From the NCBI RefSeq assembly GCF_011684115.1, contig NZ_JAADJV010000004.1, forward strand, positions 310,001 to 374,000: a stretch of DNA of 64,000 bases, in the 5' to 3' direction. Made by a program: the position numbers and the translations under genes. This DNA comes from Rahnella aceris. GTDB lineage: Bacteria > Pseudomonadota > Gammaproteobacteria > Enterobacterales > Enterobacteriaceae. Shown one piece after another: positions 16,544 through 25,760 of this stretch (positions are counted from its first letter, which is position 1; each line of letters begins with the position of its first letter). A model generated the notes under the pieces. That model had not been told where the DNA came from, ran no database searches, and was given only the letters and a program-made list of their open reading frames with translations.

Positions 16544-18112
16544 ATGAGAATCCTCATCCGATCACTGCTTTTCCTGCTTTGTTGCCTTCCGTTGCTGGCA
16601 GAGGCGGGTGCGGCGAATGACTTTGCTGCCGCCAGCCGCAGCCAGCAGGCCACGTTATTACAGCAATGGGCGGCAGACCCGCAGCCGGAAAGGCTGCCAC
16701 TGCTCGAGGCACTGAAGCAGGAAAACGTCGTCATCGACGAAGCGAAACATGCATTTGCACAAAATGGCGATCAGATGACGCCGCTGGAAGGCGACGTTAA
16801 ACCGCAGGGTGACACCAAAAAAGTCTGGCTGAACAACCGCCTGCGTATTCTGATTGCCAATGCGCTTTCCGCACACCGTCTGGTGAGCACCGACAGCGCT
16901 GTCCGTTTACAGGCTGCCAAAGCCTTACAGCGCGAAGCGCAGGCCGATCAGTTGCCGCTGCTGACCCGTCGTCTTGAACGGGAAAAAGACAGCACCGTTC
17001 ACAACGCCCTTTCCATCGCGCTGGCAAATTTACAACTGGCTGATGCCAGTCCGCAGGTGCGCCTGAAAGCCGTTGAACTGCTCGGCACGTCGGGCGATCC
17101 GGATACTCAGGGCCGCCTGCAAAGCCTGACGGATCCGAAAACCGAGCCTGATGCCACGGTGCGTAATGCCGCGCTCGCCAGCCTGAAAGCGGTGCAGCAT
17201 CGCCTGATGATTGGCGATTTACTGGGTCAGGCGTTTACCGGCTTATCGCTCGGCTCGATTCTGCTGCTGGCCGCACTCGGACTGGCGATCACATACGGTT
17301 TGCTGGGTGTGATTAACATGGCACACGGCGAGATGTTAATGCTCGGCTCTTACTCGACTTACATGGTGCAGTCGCTGTTTCAGCATTATGCCCCTGGCCT
17401 GCTGGCGCTGTATCCGCTGGTGGCACTGCCGGTGGCCTTTTTCATTACGGCGGGGATTGGCATGGCACTGGAGCGCACGGTCATCCGCCATTTATACGGT
17501 CGTCCGCTGGAAACGCTGCTGGCGACCTGGGGCATCAGCCTGATCCTTATTCAGGGCGTACGTATGCTGTTTGGTGCACAGAACGTCGAAGTGGCGAATC
17601 CCGGCTGGCTCTCCGGCGGTATTCAGTTGCTGCCGAATCTGGTGCTGCCGTACAACCGCATCGCGGTGATCATCTTCGTGTTGCTGGTGCTCGGCCTGAC
17701 CTGGCTGCTGCTCAATAAAACCCGGCTGGGCATGAACGTACGCGCCGTCACCCAGAACCGCGCCATGGCGGCCTGCTGTGGGGTGCCCACCGGGCGCGTC
17801 GATATGCTGGCGTTCGGCCTTGGTTCCGGCATTGCCGGTTTAGGCGGCGTGGCATTATCGCAGCTCAGTAACGTCGGCCCGGAACTCGGTCAGGGCTACA
17901 TCATCGACTCCTTCTTAGTCGTGGTGCTTGGCGGTGTCGGACAACTGGCGGGCACCGTGGTGGCGGCCTTTGGTCTGGGCATCGTGAACAAAATTCTTGA
18001 GCCGGAAATCGGCGCAGTACTGGGGAAAATCCTGATCCTCGCGCTGATTATCCTGTTTATTCAGAAACGTCCTCAGGGACTCTTCGCCTTCAAAGGCAGG
18101 GTGATTGACTGA
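16544..18112 (+). CDS. urtB: Urea ABC transporter permease UrtB
   Basis: This is a 522-residue protein. A signal peptide (MRILIRSLLFLLCCLPLLAE) leads into a periplasmic, helical HEAT-like region (about 20-220), followed by a LivH-type permease of about 290 residues (GLSLGSILLLAALGLAITYG, NMAHGEMLMLG, GVPTGRVDMLAFGLGSG). The long N-terminal domain is a hallmark of UrtB relative to LivH. The start at 16544 is chosen because the longer frame begins inside the repeat element and would bury the signal peptide. The stop overlaps the urtC start (ATGA). Confidence 0.92.
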   Translation: MRILIRSLLFLLCCLPLLAEAGAANDFAAASRSQQATLLQQWAADPQPERLPLLEALKQENVVIDEAKHAFAQNGDQMTPLEGDVKPQGDTKKVWLNNRLRILIANALSAHRLVSTDSAVRLQAAKALQREAQADQLPLLTRRLEREKDSTVHNALSIALANLQLADASPQVRLKAVELLGTSGDPDTQGRLQSLTDPKTEPDATVRNAALASLKAVQHRLMIGDLLGQAFTGLSLGSILLLAALGLAITYGLLGVINMAHGEMLMLGSYSTYMVQSLFQHYAPGLLALYPLVALPVAFFITAGIGMALERTVIRHLYGRPLETLLATWGISLILIQGVRMLFGAQNVEVANPGWLSGGIQLLPNLVLPYNRIAVIIFVLLVLGLTWLLLNKTRLGMNVRAVTQNRAMAACCGVPTGRVDMLAFGLGSGIAGLGGVALSQLSNVGPELGQGYIIDSFLVVVLGGVGQLAGTVVAAFGLGIVNKILEPEIGAVLGKILILALIILFIQKRPQGLFAFKGRVID

Positions 18113-19185
18113 TGAGCCAGCCTCTGACGATTACCGGCGTACAAAAAGCGCCTAAGATTGCGATTTCGGTGGGCACGCTGGTGCTCATCTTCCTGATTGT
18201 GATGCCGTTTCTGGCGCTGTTGCCCGCCAGTAATCCGCTGGCGATCTCCACGTACACGCTGACGCTGATCGGCAAGATCCTCTGTTATGCGATCGTGGCG
18301 ATCGCGCTCGATCTGGTGTGGGGTTATGCCGGTTTGCTGTCGCTCGGCCACGGGCTGTTTTTCGCCCTCGGCGGTTATGCGATGGGCATGTATTTAATGC
18401 GGCAGGCCGCAGGCAGCGGATTGCCGGATTTTATGTCGTTTCTGTCGTGGACCGAGCTGCCGTGGTTCTGGGCAGGTACGCAGCATTTCGCCTGGGCGCT
18501 GTGCCTGATTGTGCTGGTGCCCGGCGCGCTGGCGTTTGTGTTCGGCTATTTCGCCTTCCGTTCAAAAATCAAAGGCGTCTATTTTTCGATCATGACGCAG
18601 GCGCTGACGTACGCCGGTATGTTGCTGTTTTTCCGCAATGAAACCGGTTTTGGCGGCAATAACGGTTTCACCGGTTTTACCACCCTGCTCGGCTTTCCGG
18701 TCACCGCCACCGGCACCCGCGTGGGATTATTTTTAGCCACGGTTCTGGTGCTGGTCGCCAGTCTGGCGCTGGGCTTTGCGCTGGCGAGAAGTAAATATGG
18801 CCGCGTGCTGACGGCAGTGCGTGACGCTGAGAACCGGCTGATTTTCTGCGGTTACGATCCGAAAGGTTTCAAGCTGTTCGTCTGGACGATTTCCGCCATG
18901 CTGTGCGGTCTGGCGGGTGCGCTGTACGTGCCGCAGGTCGGCATTATCAACCCGGGCGAAATGTCGCCGACCAACTCTATCGAAGCCGCCATCTGGGTAG
19001 CACTCGGCGGACGCGGCACGCTGATCGGCCCGGTTATTGGCGCAGGCATCGTCAACGGCGCGAAAAGCTGGTTCACCGTCGCCATTCCCGAATACTGGCA
19101 ATTTGTGCTCGGCGGCATGTTTATTCTGGTGACACTGTTCCTGCCGCAAGGCGTGATTGGCCTGCTGCGCAAGAGGAAATCCTGA
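18112..19185 (+). CDS. urtC: Urea ABC transporter permease UrtC
   Basis: This 357-residue LivM-type inner-membrane permease pairs with UrtB. It shows many hydrophobic segments and the family motif LDLVWGYAGLLSLGHGLFFALGGYA, then GGRGTLIGPVIGAGIVN and FILVTLFLPQGVIGL at the C-terminus. It overlaps urtB and urtD by one start/stop each, indicating tight translational coupling. Confidence 0.93.
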   Translation: MSQPLTITGVQKAPKIAISVGTLVLIFLIVMPFLALLPASNPLAISTYTLTLIGKILCYAIVAIALDLVWGYAGLLSLGHGLFFALGGYAMGMYLMRQAAGSGLPDFMSFLSWTELPWFWAGTQHFAWALCLIVLVPGALAFVFGYFAFRSKIKGVYFSIMTQALTYAGMLLFFRNETGFGGNNGFTGFTTLLGFPVTATGTRVGLFLATVLVLVASLALGFALARSKYGRVLTAVRDAENRLIFCGYDPKGFKLFVWTISAMLCGLAGALYVPQVGIINPGEMSPTNSIEAAIWVALGGRGTLIGPVIGAGIVNGAKSWFTVAIPEYWQFVLGGMFILVTLFLPQGVIGLLRKRKS

Positions 19186-19982
19186 TGACCATGACCGAAG
19201 ACCTGTTTACCCAACCGCAGCGGGCGGACCGGCACCGCGAACAAACTGACCCGATTTTGCAACTGGAAAACATCAACGTCAGCTTTGACGGCTTTAAGGC
19301 GCTGACCAATTTGTCGCTGAACATCGGCGTCGGCGAATTACGCTGCGTGATCGGCCCGAACGGCGCGGGGAAAACCACGCTGATGGACGTGATCACCGGC
19401 AAAACCCGACCGCAAAGTGGCCGTGTTTTTTACGACCAGCGTACCGATCTGACGAAACTGGATCCGGTGCAGATTGCGCAGTCAGGCATCGGGCGGAAAT
19501 TCCAGAAACCGACGGTGTTTGAAGCGCTGACGGTATTCGAAAATCTGGAAATCGCGCAGAAAACCAATAAATCAGTATGGGCGTGTCTGCGCGCAAAAAT
19601 GAACAGCGAGCAGCGTGACCGCATCGATGAAATGCTTGGCACGCTGCGCCTCGCCGCTGAGCGACATCGACCGGCGGGCCTGCTTTCGCACGGTCAGAAA
19701 CAGTTTCTGGAAATCGGTATGTTGCTGGTGCAGGAACCGCATCTGTTACTGCTCGATGAACCGGCGGCAGGCATGACCGATGCCGAAACCGAATACACCG
19801 CAGAGCTGTTCAAACAACTGGCTGGCAGGCATTCGCTGATGGTGGTCGAGCACGATATGGGGTTTGTGGAAACCATCGCTGACCACGTCACCGTGCTGCA
19901 TCAGGGTCAGGTGCTGGCTGAAGGCTCGCTGCGTGAAGTGCAGGCCAACGAGCAGGTTATCGACGTGTATTTAGGGCGCTGA
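19185..19982 (+). CDS. urtD: Urea ABC transporter ATP-binding protein UrtD
   Basis: This 265-residue LivG-type ATPase has Walker A GPNGAGKTT, a variant signature LLSHGQKQFLEIG, Walker B LLLLDEPAAGM and the H-loop VVEHDMGFVE. The SHGQK variant in place of SGGQ is usual in UrtD. The start at 19185 overlaps the urtC stop (TGATG), with GAGGAAA upstream. A longer in-frame extension runs through urtC and is not coding. Confidence 0.93.
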   Translation: MTMTEDLFTQPQRADRHREQTDPILQLENINVSFDGFKALTNLSLNIGVGELRCVIGPNGAGKTTLMDVITGKTRPQSGRVFYDQRTDLTKLDPVQIAQSGIGRKFQKPTVFEALTVFENLEIAQKTNKSVWACLRAKMNSEQRDRIDEMLGTLRLAAERHRPAGLLSHGQKQFLEIGMLLVQEPHLLLLDEPAAGMTDAETEYTAELFKQLAGRHSLMVVEHDMGFVETIADHVTVLHQGQVLAEGSLREVQANEQVIDVYLGR

Positions 19983-19993
19983 GGAGTCGCATT

Positions 19994-20692
19994 ATGTTGC
20001 AGGTAAATGAACTGAATCAGTTTTACGGCGGCAGCCACATTCTGCGCGGCCTGTCTTTTGAGGCAAAAATCGGCGAAGTGACGTGCCTGCTCGGGCGTAA
20101 TGGCGTCGGAAAAACCACGCTGCTCAAATGCCTGATGGGGCTGATACCGGCGAAATCCGGCACCATCACCTGGCAGGATCAGGTGATCAATTCCCGCAAA
20201 CCGCACCAGCGTGTACAGGCGGGCATTGCCTATGTCCCGCAGGGACGCGAAATTTTTCCGCGTCTGACCGTGGAAGAAAATCTGCTGATGGGGCTGTCGC
20301 GTTTTTCCGGCAGCAATGCTAAACAGGTGCCGGATGAAATCTACCATCTGTTCCCGATCCTGCTGGAAATGAAGCATCGCCGCGGCGGGGATTTGTCCGG
20401 CGGCCAGCAGCAACAACTGGCGATTGGCCGTGCGCTGGCCTGCAAACCGAATCTCCTGATCCTCGACGAACCGACCGAAGGCATTCAGCCGTCGGTGATT
20501 AAGGAAATCGGTGCGGTGATCAAACAGCTCGCCGCCCGCGGTGACATGGCAATCCTGCTGGTCGAACAATTCTACGATTTCGCCGCCGAACTGGCCGACA
20601 GCTATCTGGTGATGTCGCGCGGCAGCATTGTGAAACGCGGGCGCGGGGCAGAAATGGAGGCGGAAGGCGTGCGCGGGCTGGTGGCGATTTAG
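19994..20692 (+). CDS. urtE: Urea ABC transporter ATP-binding protein UrtE
   Basis: This 232-residue LivF-type ATPase has the UrtE-like start MLQVNELNQFYGGSHILRG. Walker A is GRNGVGKTT, the signature LSGGQQQQLAIGRAL, and Walker B LLILDEPTEGIQPSVI. GAGGAG lies 8 bases before the ATG. It is the last gene of the urea block; no clear terminator hairpin follows. Confidence 0.94.
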   Translation: MLQVNELNQFYGGSHILRGLSFEAKIGEVTCLLGRNGVGKTTLLKCLMGLIPAKSGTITWQDQVINSRKPHQRVQAGIAYVPQGREIFPRLTVEENLLMGLSRFSGSNAKQVPDEIYHLFPILLEMKHRRGGDLSGGQQQQLAIGRALACKPNLLILDEPTEGIQPSVIKEIGAVIKQLAARGDMAILLVEQFYDFAAELADSYLVMSRGSIVKRGRGAEMEAEGVRGLVAI

Positions 20693-20735
20693 TCCCTGAT
20701 CAAGTAACGCTCGCTAATTCATCCCTTCAGGTCTA

Positions 20736-20762
20736 CCATAAACCTAACTGCTAGGTTTATGG
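20736..20762. promoter_or_regulatory. Perfect 11-bp inverted repeat upstream of the DUF4160 remnant
   Basis: CCATAAACCTA (20736-20746) and TAGGTTTATGG (20752-20762) are exact reverse complements around a 5-base loop. The element ends 8 bases before the ATG at 20771. It has no T-run. By position it is the operator of the DUF4160/DUF2442 module, as the palindrome before prlF is for its pair. Confidence 0.6.
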
Positions 20763-20770
20763 ATAAACTC

Positions 20771-20948
20771 ATGCCCACAATTCTCCGCTTTTCAGGATGG
20801 TTGATTATGGTTTACAGCCATGATCACCTGCCACGCCATGTTCATTTACGACGCGGAGATCAAAGCTTTGTTTCGTTACTTAGAAGCAAATATCGTCACG
20901 CTCAATGCTGAATGGGAGAAGATCCATGGCACCAATGACACGATTTGA
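20771..20948 (+). pseudogene. DUF4160-family gene, frameshifted and internally deleted
   Basis: The first frame starts MPTILRFSGWLIMVYSHDHLPRHVH, the conserved N-terminus of DUF4160 proteins. It then leaves the family and stops after 46 codons. The +1 frame from about 20852 carries the family C-terminus (FRYLEANIVTLNAEWEKIHG) and stops at 20946-20948. Together they give about 60 residues where the family has about 80, so roughly 20-25 residues and the frame have been lost. DUF4160 genes are commonly followed by DUF2442 genes, as here. The split pair is probably no longer functional. Confidence 0.7.
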
Positions 20949-21342
20949 TGCGGCGTTAAAGCGCGGGGAGCAAACGGCTAATGACCCTTCCCGCCCTGTT
21001 TCGGTCGAATACCGTCCTGAACAACATGCCTTTATGATCATGCACGGCAACGGCGTCGGGTATCTTATTAACATTGATTTGATTGAAGAACTTCAGCACG
21101 CGACGCAGGAACAACTGAACACCGCAGCAGTCGATGGTTTCAGCAAAGCACTGCGTATTCCGGCCTGTAATGTGGATATTTACCTGCCGGGATTACTTGC
21201 AAAAATTCTTTTTGATGCCAGCGACTTACAGAAAATTGTTGCCTCAATTAACGGTGCCATGCGCAGCGCCGTTAAAGCCAGTGCCAGCCGGGAAAATGGT
21301 AAAAAAGGCGGACGTCCGCGTAAAAATACAGAGTTACGTTAA
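20926..21342 (+). CDS. DUF2442 domain protein
   Basis: This 138-residue protein has a DUF2442-like core (VGYLINIDLIEELQHATQEQ, then RIPACNVDIYLPGLLAKIL) and the C-terminal SRENGKKGGRPRKN tail often seen in this group. DUF2442 proteins are typically paired with DUF4160 and predicted to form a toxin-antitoxin-like module; which partner is toxic is not settled. The start at 20926 has GGGAGAAG just upstream; ATG 20935 is an alternative. Its partner upstream is broken, so this is an orphan. Confidence 0.7.
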   Translation: MAPMTRFDAALKRGEQTANDPSRPVSVEYRPEQHAFMIMHGNGVGYLINIDLIEELQHATQEQLNTAAVDGFSKALRIPACNVDIYLPGLLAKILFDASDLQKIVASINGAMRSAVKASASRENGKKGGRPRKNTELR

Positions 21343-21371
21343 TGCCCAAAATCAAAAGTCAGGAAGCTCTG

Positions 21372-21725
21372 ATGCGTCAGCGCAAGCGCTGGATCATGCT
21401 GGCGGTGCTGTTGGCGGTGATCGCCGCAGGCCATCAGTGGTGGAAACAAGGGAAACTCGTCTCCGAGCAATGGAGCCCGAACAAACAGTATGTGGTGCGC
21501 GAGTATAAAACTTTCGAATTTATTCCGCGCATGACCATGCCGGGCGACGGCGGGCATTATTCCGGCTATATGCGTGTCTACAACCGCGACGGCAAACAAT
21601 TTTACGAAGAGTATTCCGGCCTGCTCGACTTTATCGAAGGACCGTTCTGGGCGAAGGAAGGCGTTTACTGGATGGGTAATGATAATCAGGACATCGTACG
21701 GTTGCCGACGTCGCCGGTGGAGTGA
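21372..21725 (+). CDS. Small membrane-anchored protein of unknown function
   Basis: This is a 117-residue protein with one N-terminal hydrophobic segment (WIMLAVLLAVIAAG) after a basic start, then a soluble domain rich in aromatic residues (SEQWSPNKQYVVREYKTFEF, YEEYSGLLDFIEGPFWAKEG). I do not recognise the family. The start at 21372 has AGGAAG at a good distance; an upstream in-frame ATG at 21342 overlaps the DUF2442 stop codon and would add ten residues. The domain probably faces the periplasm. Confidence 0.6.
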   Translation: MRQRKRWIMLAVLLAVIAAGHQWWKQGKLVSEQWSPNKQYVVREYKTFEFIPRMTMPGDGGHYSGYMRVYNRDGKQFYEEYSGLLDFIEGPFWAKEGVYWMGNDNQDIVRLPTSPVE

Positions 21726-21736
21726 TTAACAGACAC

Positions 21737-21764
21737 AAAAAAGCCGCGACTTGCGCGGCTTTTC
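21737..21764. terminator. Bidirectional terminator between convergent genes
   Basis: AAAAGCCGCG pairs with CGCGGCTTTT around a short loop, with a six-base A/T run on one side. It serves the + strand gene ending at 21725 and, with the stronger T-run on the - strand, the gene ending at 21789. Confidence 0.8.
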
Positions 21765-21788
21765 ACATCTCAACCTAAGGTCGACACC

Positions 21789-22037
21789 TTAGCTTCTGAC
21801 TTTACGGTAGATAAACAGTACGACGATCGCACCAATCACGGCGACCACGAAGCTGCCGAAGTTGAATCCGTCTACGCGACCAAAACCGAAGAAAGTACTG
21901 ATATAACCACCCACAACGGCACCTACAACACCCAGGACTACGGTCAGAATGAATCCGCCGCCATCTTTGCCCGGCATGATCCATTTCGCCAGAATACCTG
22001 CAATCAGACCAAAGATAATCCAGGATAAAATTCCCAT
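21789..22037 (-). CDS. GlsB/YeaQ/YmgE family inner-membrane protein
   Basis: This 82-residue, three-segment membrane protein begins MGILSWIIFGLIAGILAKWIM, the invariant start of the transglycosylase-associated (YeaQ/YmgE) family. GGxILTVVLGVVGAVVGGYI follows. The biochemical role is unknown; E. coli members respond to stress. AGGAGTCG lies before the ATG. It stands alone with a terminator on its 3' side. Confidence 0.9.
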   Translation of the reverse strand: MGILSWIIFGLIAGILAKWIMPGKDGGGFILTVVLGVVGAVVGGYISTFFGFGRVDGFNFGSFVVAVIGAIVVLFIYRKVRS

Positions 22038-22440
22038 TTTCGACTCCTCCGAATAAATTTCCGTTACCGTGAATATTGTTCAGCCAAATTAGCCAAACAA
22101 GAGCAGAACGTTTCAGGCTCTGCGAGCAGAACGTGTGTTTTGCACGAACGCCCTCTTCTTGAACTGCAGATAAAGTCTAGCACCCTTTCTACAAAACCGC
22201 CCAAAATCAGCAGGAAGGGAAGAAATGCAGAGAAACCTAAGGCAGTTTCAGGCTGTGTCAGCACGAATGCGGTTTCGTCAGCTACCCGCATTCGCACGTA
22301 AAATCGCGTAAAAAGTAGACCAAATATTTTGAACAAGATACTCAAATCAATCCGTTTTTCATCTCCGGGTATCACGCCTATTATACATTCATCGAAAGGC
22401 AACCACCTTTCACTCTCATAACCTGAATGGATAAATCATC
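22038..22440. other. 403-bp gap between divergent small genes, no convincing gene
   Basis: The gap holds the promoters of the YeaQ-like gene (-) and the DUF1471 gene (+). A - strand open frame of 112 codons (22064-22402) lacks a ribosome site, recognisable domains and family resemblance, and I do not call it. An 11-base direct repeat GAGCAGAACGT occurs at 22101 and 22124, a possible regulator site of unknown owner. Confidence 0.5.
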
Positions 22441-22698
22441 ATGAAAAACGTCAAAATTTTTGCTGTAGCTGCAACCCTTTCCCTGATTTCTTTCGGCAGC
22501 TTCGCGGCTCAGCAGATTACTCAGCCATCAAGTGACATGCAGAAAATTGGGGTGATTTCCGCCGCCAACTCCACCTCTATCAGTGGCCTGGAAGCGAAAC
22601 TTTCACAACAAGCGAAAGATGCCGGTGCCTCTTCTTACCGCATCATCTCCGTGACCGGGAACAACAAACTGCACGCTGACGCTGAAATCTACAAATAA
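22441..22698 (+). CDS. DUF1471 (YhcN/BhsA-like) small periplasmic stress protein
   Basis: This 85-residue protein has a cleavable signal (MKNVKIFAVAATLSLISFGSFAA) and a DUF1471 domain (IGVISAANSTSISGLEAKL, AKDAGASSYRIISVTGNNKLHADAEIYK). E. coli has many paralogues (BhsA, McbA, YhcN, YdgH) linked to stress, biofilm and envelope permeability. I cannot assign a particular orthologue. A strong terminator follows. Confidence 0.9.
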   Translation: MKNVKIFAVAATLSLISFGSFAAQQITQPSSDMQKIGVISAANSTSISGLEAKLSQQAKDAGASSYRIISVTGNNKLHADAEIYK

Positions 22699-22720
22699 TC
22701 GTCTGCGAGAAAACCCTCTG

Positions 22721-22757
22721 AAAAGCCTGTGGAAGCCCGACTTCCACAGGCTTTTTT
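22721..22757 (+). terminator. Rho-independent terminator after the DUF1471 gene
   Basis: AAAAGCCTGTGGAAG pairs with CTTCCACAGGCTTTT around a 5-base loop, followed by T residues. Confidence 0.9.
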
Positions 22758-22856
22758 ATTTGCCAGTATTTTTATGCCGAATTTCATTTAAATTCGCGAT
22801 TGCATCTCTGCCGTCCGCTTCACTATTCTGGTTTTTTCGCTCATCAGGAAAAGCCA

Positions 22857-23492
22857 ATGACCGTTACCGAATCCCTGCTTTCTTACGCGCTTGCCGCTGG
22901 CATTTTAACCCTCACCCCCGGTCTCGATACCGCACTGGTGCTGCGCACTGCCGCCAGTCAGGGCAGTAAAAAGGCGCTGTCCACCGCTTTTGGCATCAGC
23001 ACCGGTTGTCTGGTCTGGGGCGCGATGGTAGCACTTGGCCTTGGCGCCGTGCTCGCTGCCTCTGAAATCGCCTTCAATGTCTTGAAATGGATCGGTGCCG
23101 CGTATCTGGCCTGGCTCGGCCTGCAGATGTTGTTCAAACCCCGCAACGAAATGAACATGGATGCGCCGCAAAGCCGCCGCACCGCCTTACGCATCGGGAA
23201 CTCGCCGTTCGTTAAAGGCCTTTTTGGCAACGTGCTTAACCCGAAAGTCGGTGTGTTTTATGTCTCTTTCCTGCCGCAGTTCGTCGCCACCGGCTATCCG
23301 GTCGGGCCGTACATTTTCGGCCTCGCCGCCATGCATGCGGTGATCGGGACGTTATGGTCGGTCACCATGATTTCGGCCACCCGCCCGCTGTCGCGCTGGT
23401 TGCGCCGTCCGGCAGTGGTCAGAACGCTGGACCGGCTCACCGGCACCGTGTTTATCGCTTTTGCAGTTCGCCTCGCTACGACAAAACGTTAA
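22857..23492 (+). CDS. LysE/RhtB family amino-acid exporter
   Basis: This 211-residue inner-membrane protein has the LysE-family start ESLLSYALAAGILTLTPGLDTALVLRTA and GNVLNPKVGVFYVSFLPQF, both diagnostic. Five to six hydrophobic segments are present. The substrate (an amino acid or homoserine-type compound) cannot be told. The start at 22857 has CAGGAA upstream; a longer frame from 22800 lacks a ribosome site. Confidence 0.88.
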   Translation: MTVTESLLSYALAAGILTLTPGLDTALVLRTAASQGSKKALSTAFGISTGCLVWGAMVALGLGAVLAASEIAFNVLKWIGAAYLAWLGLQMLFKPRNEMNMDAPQSRRTALRIGNSPFVKGLFGNVLNPKVGVFYVSFLPQFVATGYPVGPYIFGLAAMHAVIGTLWSVTMISATRPLSRWLRRPAVVRTLDRLTGTVFIAFAVRLATTKR

Positions 23493-23511
23493 CGGAAAAA
23501 GGAAAAATGTC

Positions 23512-24651
<1,140 letters not shown>

Positions 24652-24874
24652 TCATTCAGATGATAAACCCGAGTGGAGTTGTTGGGATACGGGCAAATTT
24701 TCTCATTCTAAAGAATGCGTACATCATCTTATACATTAAGCTAATTTTGAGAAACTGATTAAACAAGATATTTTCCGCACCAAACTTTCGCACGTTTTTT
24801 AACCATTGCCATTTGGCTTAAGTCAATATATCCTCTAAAAAACCGCCAAACAAACGGACTTCAAAGGGCGCATT

Positions 24875-25525
24875 ATGGATAATTCAGAAGAGATAGCACA
24901 GCGCATTGCCGACATAATTATTTCCCCTGATTCAGCTATTGGTTTGGTACATGGAATACTTTCCGTGCCAGTTGATCTTGGATATCTTGCATATGGTTTT
25001 TTCGATACAGATTCATACCACGCTCATGAAACAGAAACAATAAGAATAATAGAAGCGATTAAACGTGGAATACTGGAACATGATCGGATTACGGACGCGA
25101 TACAAACTATACTTAATGATTTCAATAAATACGTTTCAGAAAGCGAACAAAACAAAACATACAGCCGATCTGTTTTCTCAGTTGTCGGCAGAACTGCAAC
25201 TAATACAGTTATTGCCGGGAAAGTTGCTATCGCGATAGCTCAAGGAACAAGCTTTTTTGTGAAAGTAAGAGGCGGGGTCATTGGAAACATATTATTAGTC
25301 GGAGGAATGAAAGAACGCTGCATTCGGGCATCAGAAAAGCTGAGCGTGGAAGTGCCTGAACTCTACGCTATTTTGCGGTTAAAAGATTATGACCTGCTTT
25401 ATTTCCTGTTCGAGCCTGCCCTGTCACCTTTTGTTGACGCCCTGTATGTTCGACACCAACAAGGCTCTCCCGCGTTTGATAAGATCCTAAAAATTGTAGA
25501 TTCAAAAGTTGGAGCCCGTAGATAA
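24875..25525 (+). CDS. Unknown protein upstream of orphan hcp, candidate type VI pore-forming effector
   Basis: This 216-residue protein has no recognised family. It has no signal peptide. Hydrophobic stretches lie at about 20-45 (AIGLVHGILSVPVDLGYLAYGFF) and 108-145 (TNTVIAGKVAIAIAQGTSFF, GGVIGNILLVGG), with an amphipathic region between. The downstream neighbour is a two-segment membrane protein whose GTG start touches this stop codon, and hcp follows. Lack of an export signal, internal hydrophobic hairpins and the hcp link suggest a pore-forming effector carried by Hcp, with the next gene as immunity. Serratia Ssp6/Sip6 is a known system of this type; homology was not tested. The gene is clearly more AT-rich than the flanks. 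Confidence 0.5.
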   Translation: MDNSEEIAQRIADIIISPDSAIGLVHGILSVPVDLGYLAYGFFDTDSYHAHETETIRIIEAIKRGILEHDRITDAIQTILNDFNKYVSESEQNKTYSRSVFSVVGRTATNTVIAGKVAIAIAQGTSFFVKVRGGVIGNILLVGGMKERCIRASEKLSVEVPELYAILRLKDYDLLYFLFEPALSPFVDALYVRHQQGSPAFDKILKIVDSKVGARR

Positions 25526-25738
25526 GTGGATAAGAAACCCAGCTTTATGAAGAAAGCTGCAAATGCTGCAGTAGGTCAAATAGGCGCTATCCTTGGCGGT
25601 GCATCAGTCTGGTTTTCGTTATTCTTTGTATTTTATTTTGATACCTGGCTGGAGAGATTGCTCGCCATTTCAGCTATGGTATTTGTCATATGGATTATTG
25701 GTAAACTAGTCGATAAATATTACCCACAGGATAACTAA
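25526..25738 (+). CDS. Small two-segment membrane protein, candidate immunity protein
   Basis: This 70-residue protein starts at a GTG directly after the upstream stop (TAAGTG). It has two predicted membrane segments (about 17-39, IGAILGGASVWFSLFFVFYF; and about 45-62, LLAISAMVFVIWIIGKLV). ATG 25547 is an alternative start. Size, topology and tight coupling fit an inner-membrane immunity protein for the preceding protein. No family is recognised. Confidence 0.55.
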   Translation: MDKKPSFMKKAANAAVGQIGAILGGASVWFSLFFVFYFDTWLERLLAISAMVFVIWIIGKLVDKYYPQDN

Positions 25739-25760
25739 ACATTAAATATAAGGATATTTC

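Noticed and set aside
18903..19184. N-terminal extension of UrtD of 94 codons
   Set aside because: It lies entirely within urtC in another frame and has no family similarity; the ATG at 19185 follows GAGGAAA and overlaps the urtC stop.
22064..22402. 112-codon open frame on the - strand between the YeaQ-like and DUF1471 genes
   Set aside because: No ribosome site, no recognisable domain, and it overlaps the promoter regions of both neighbours.
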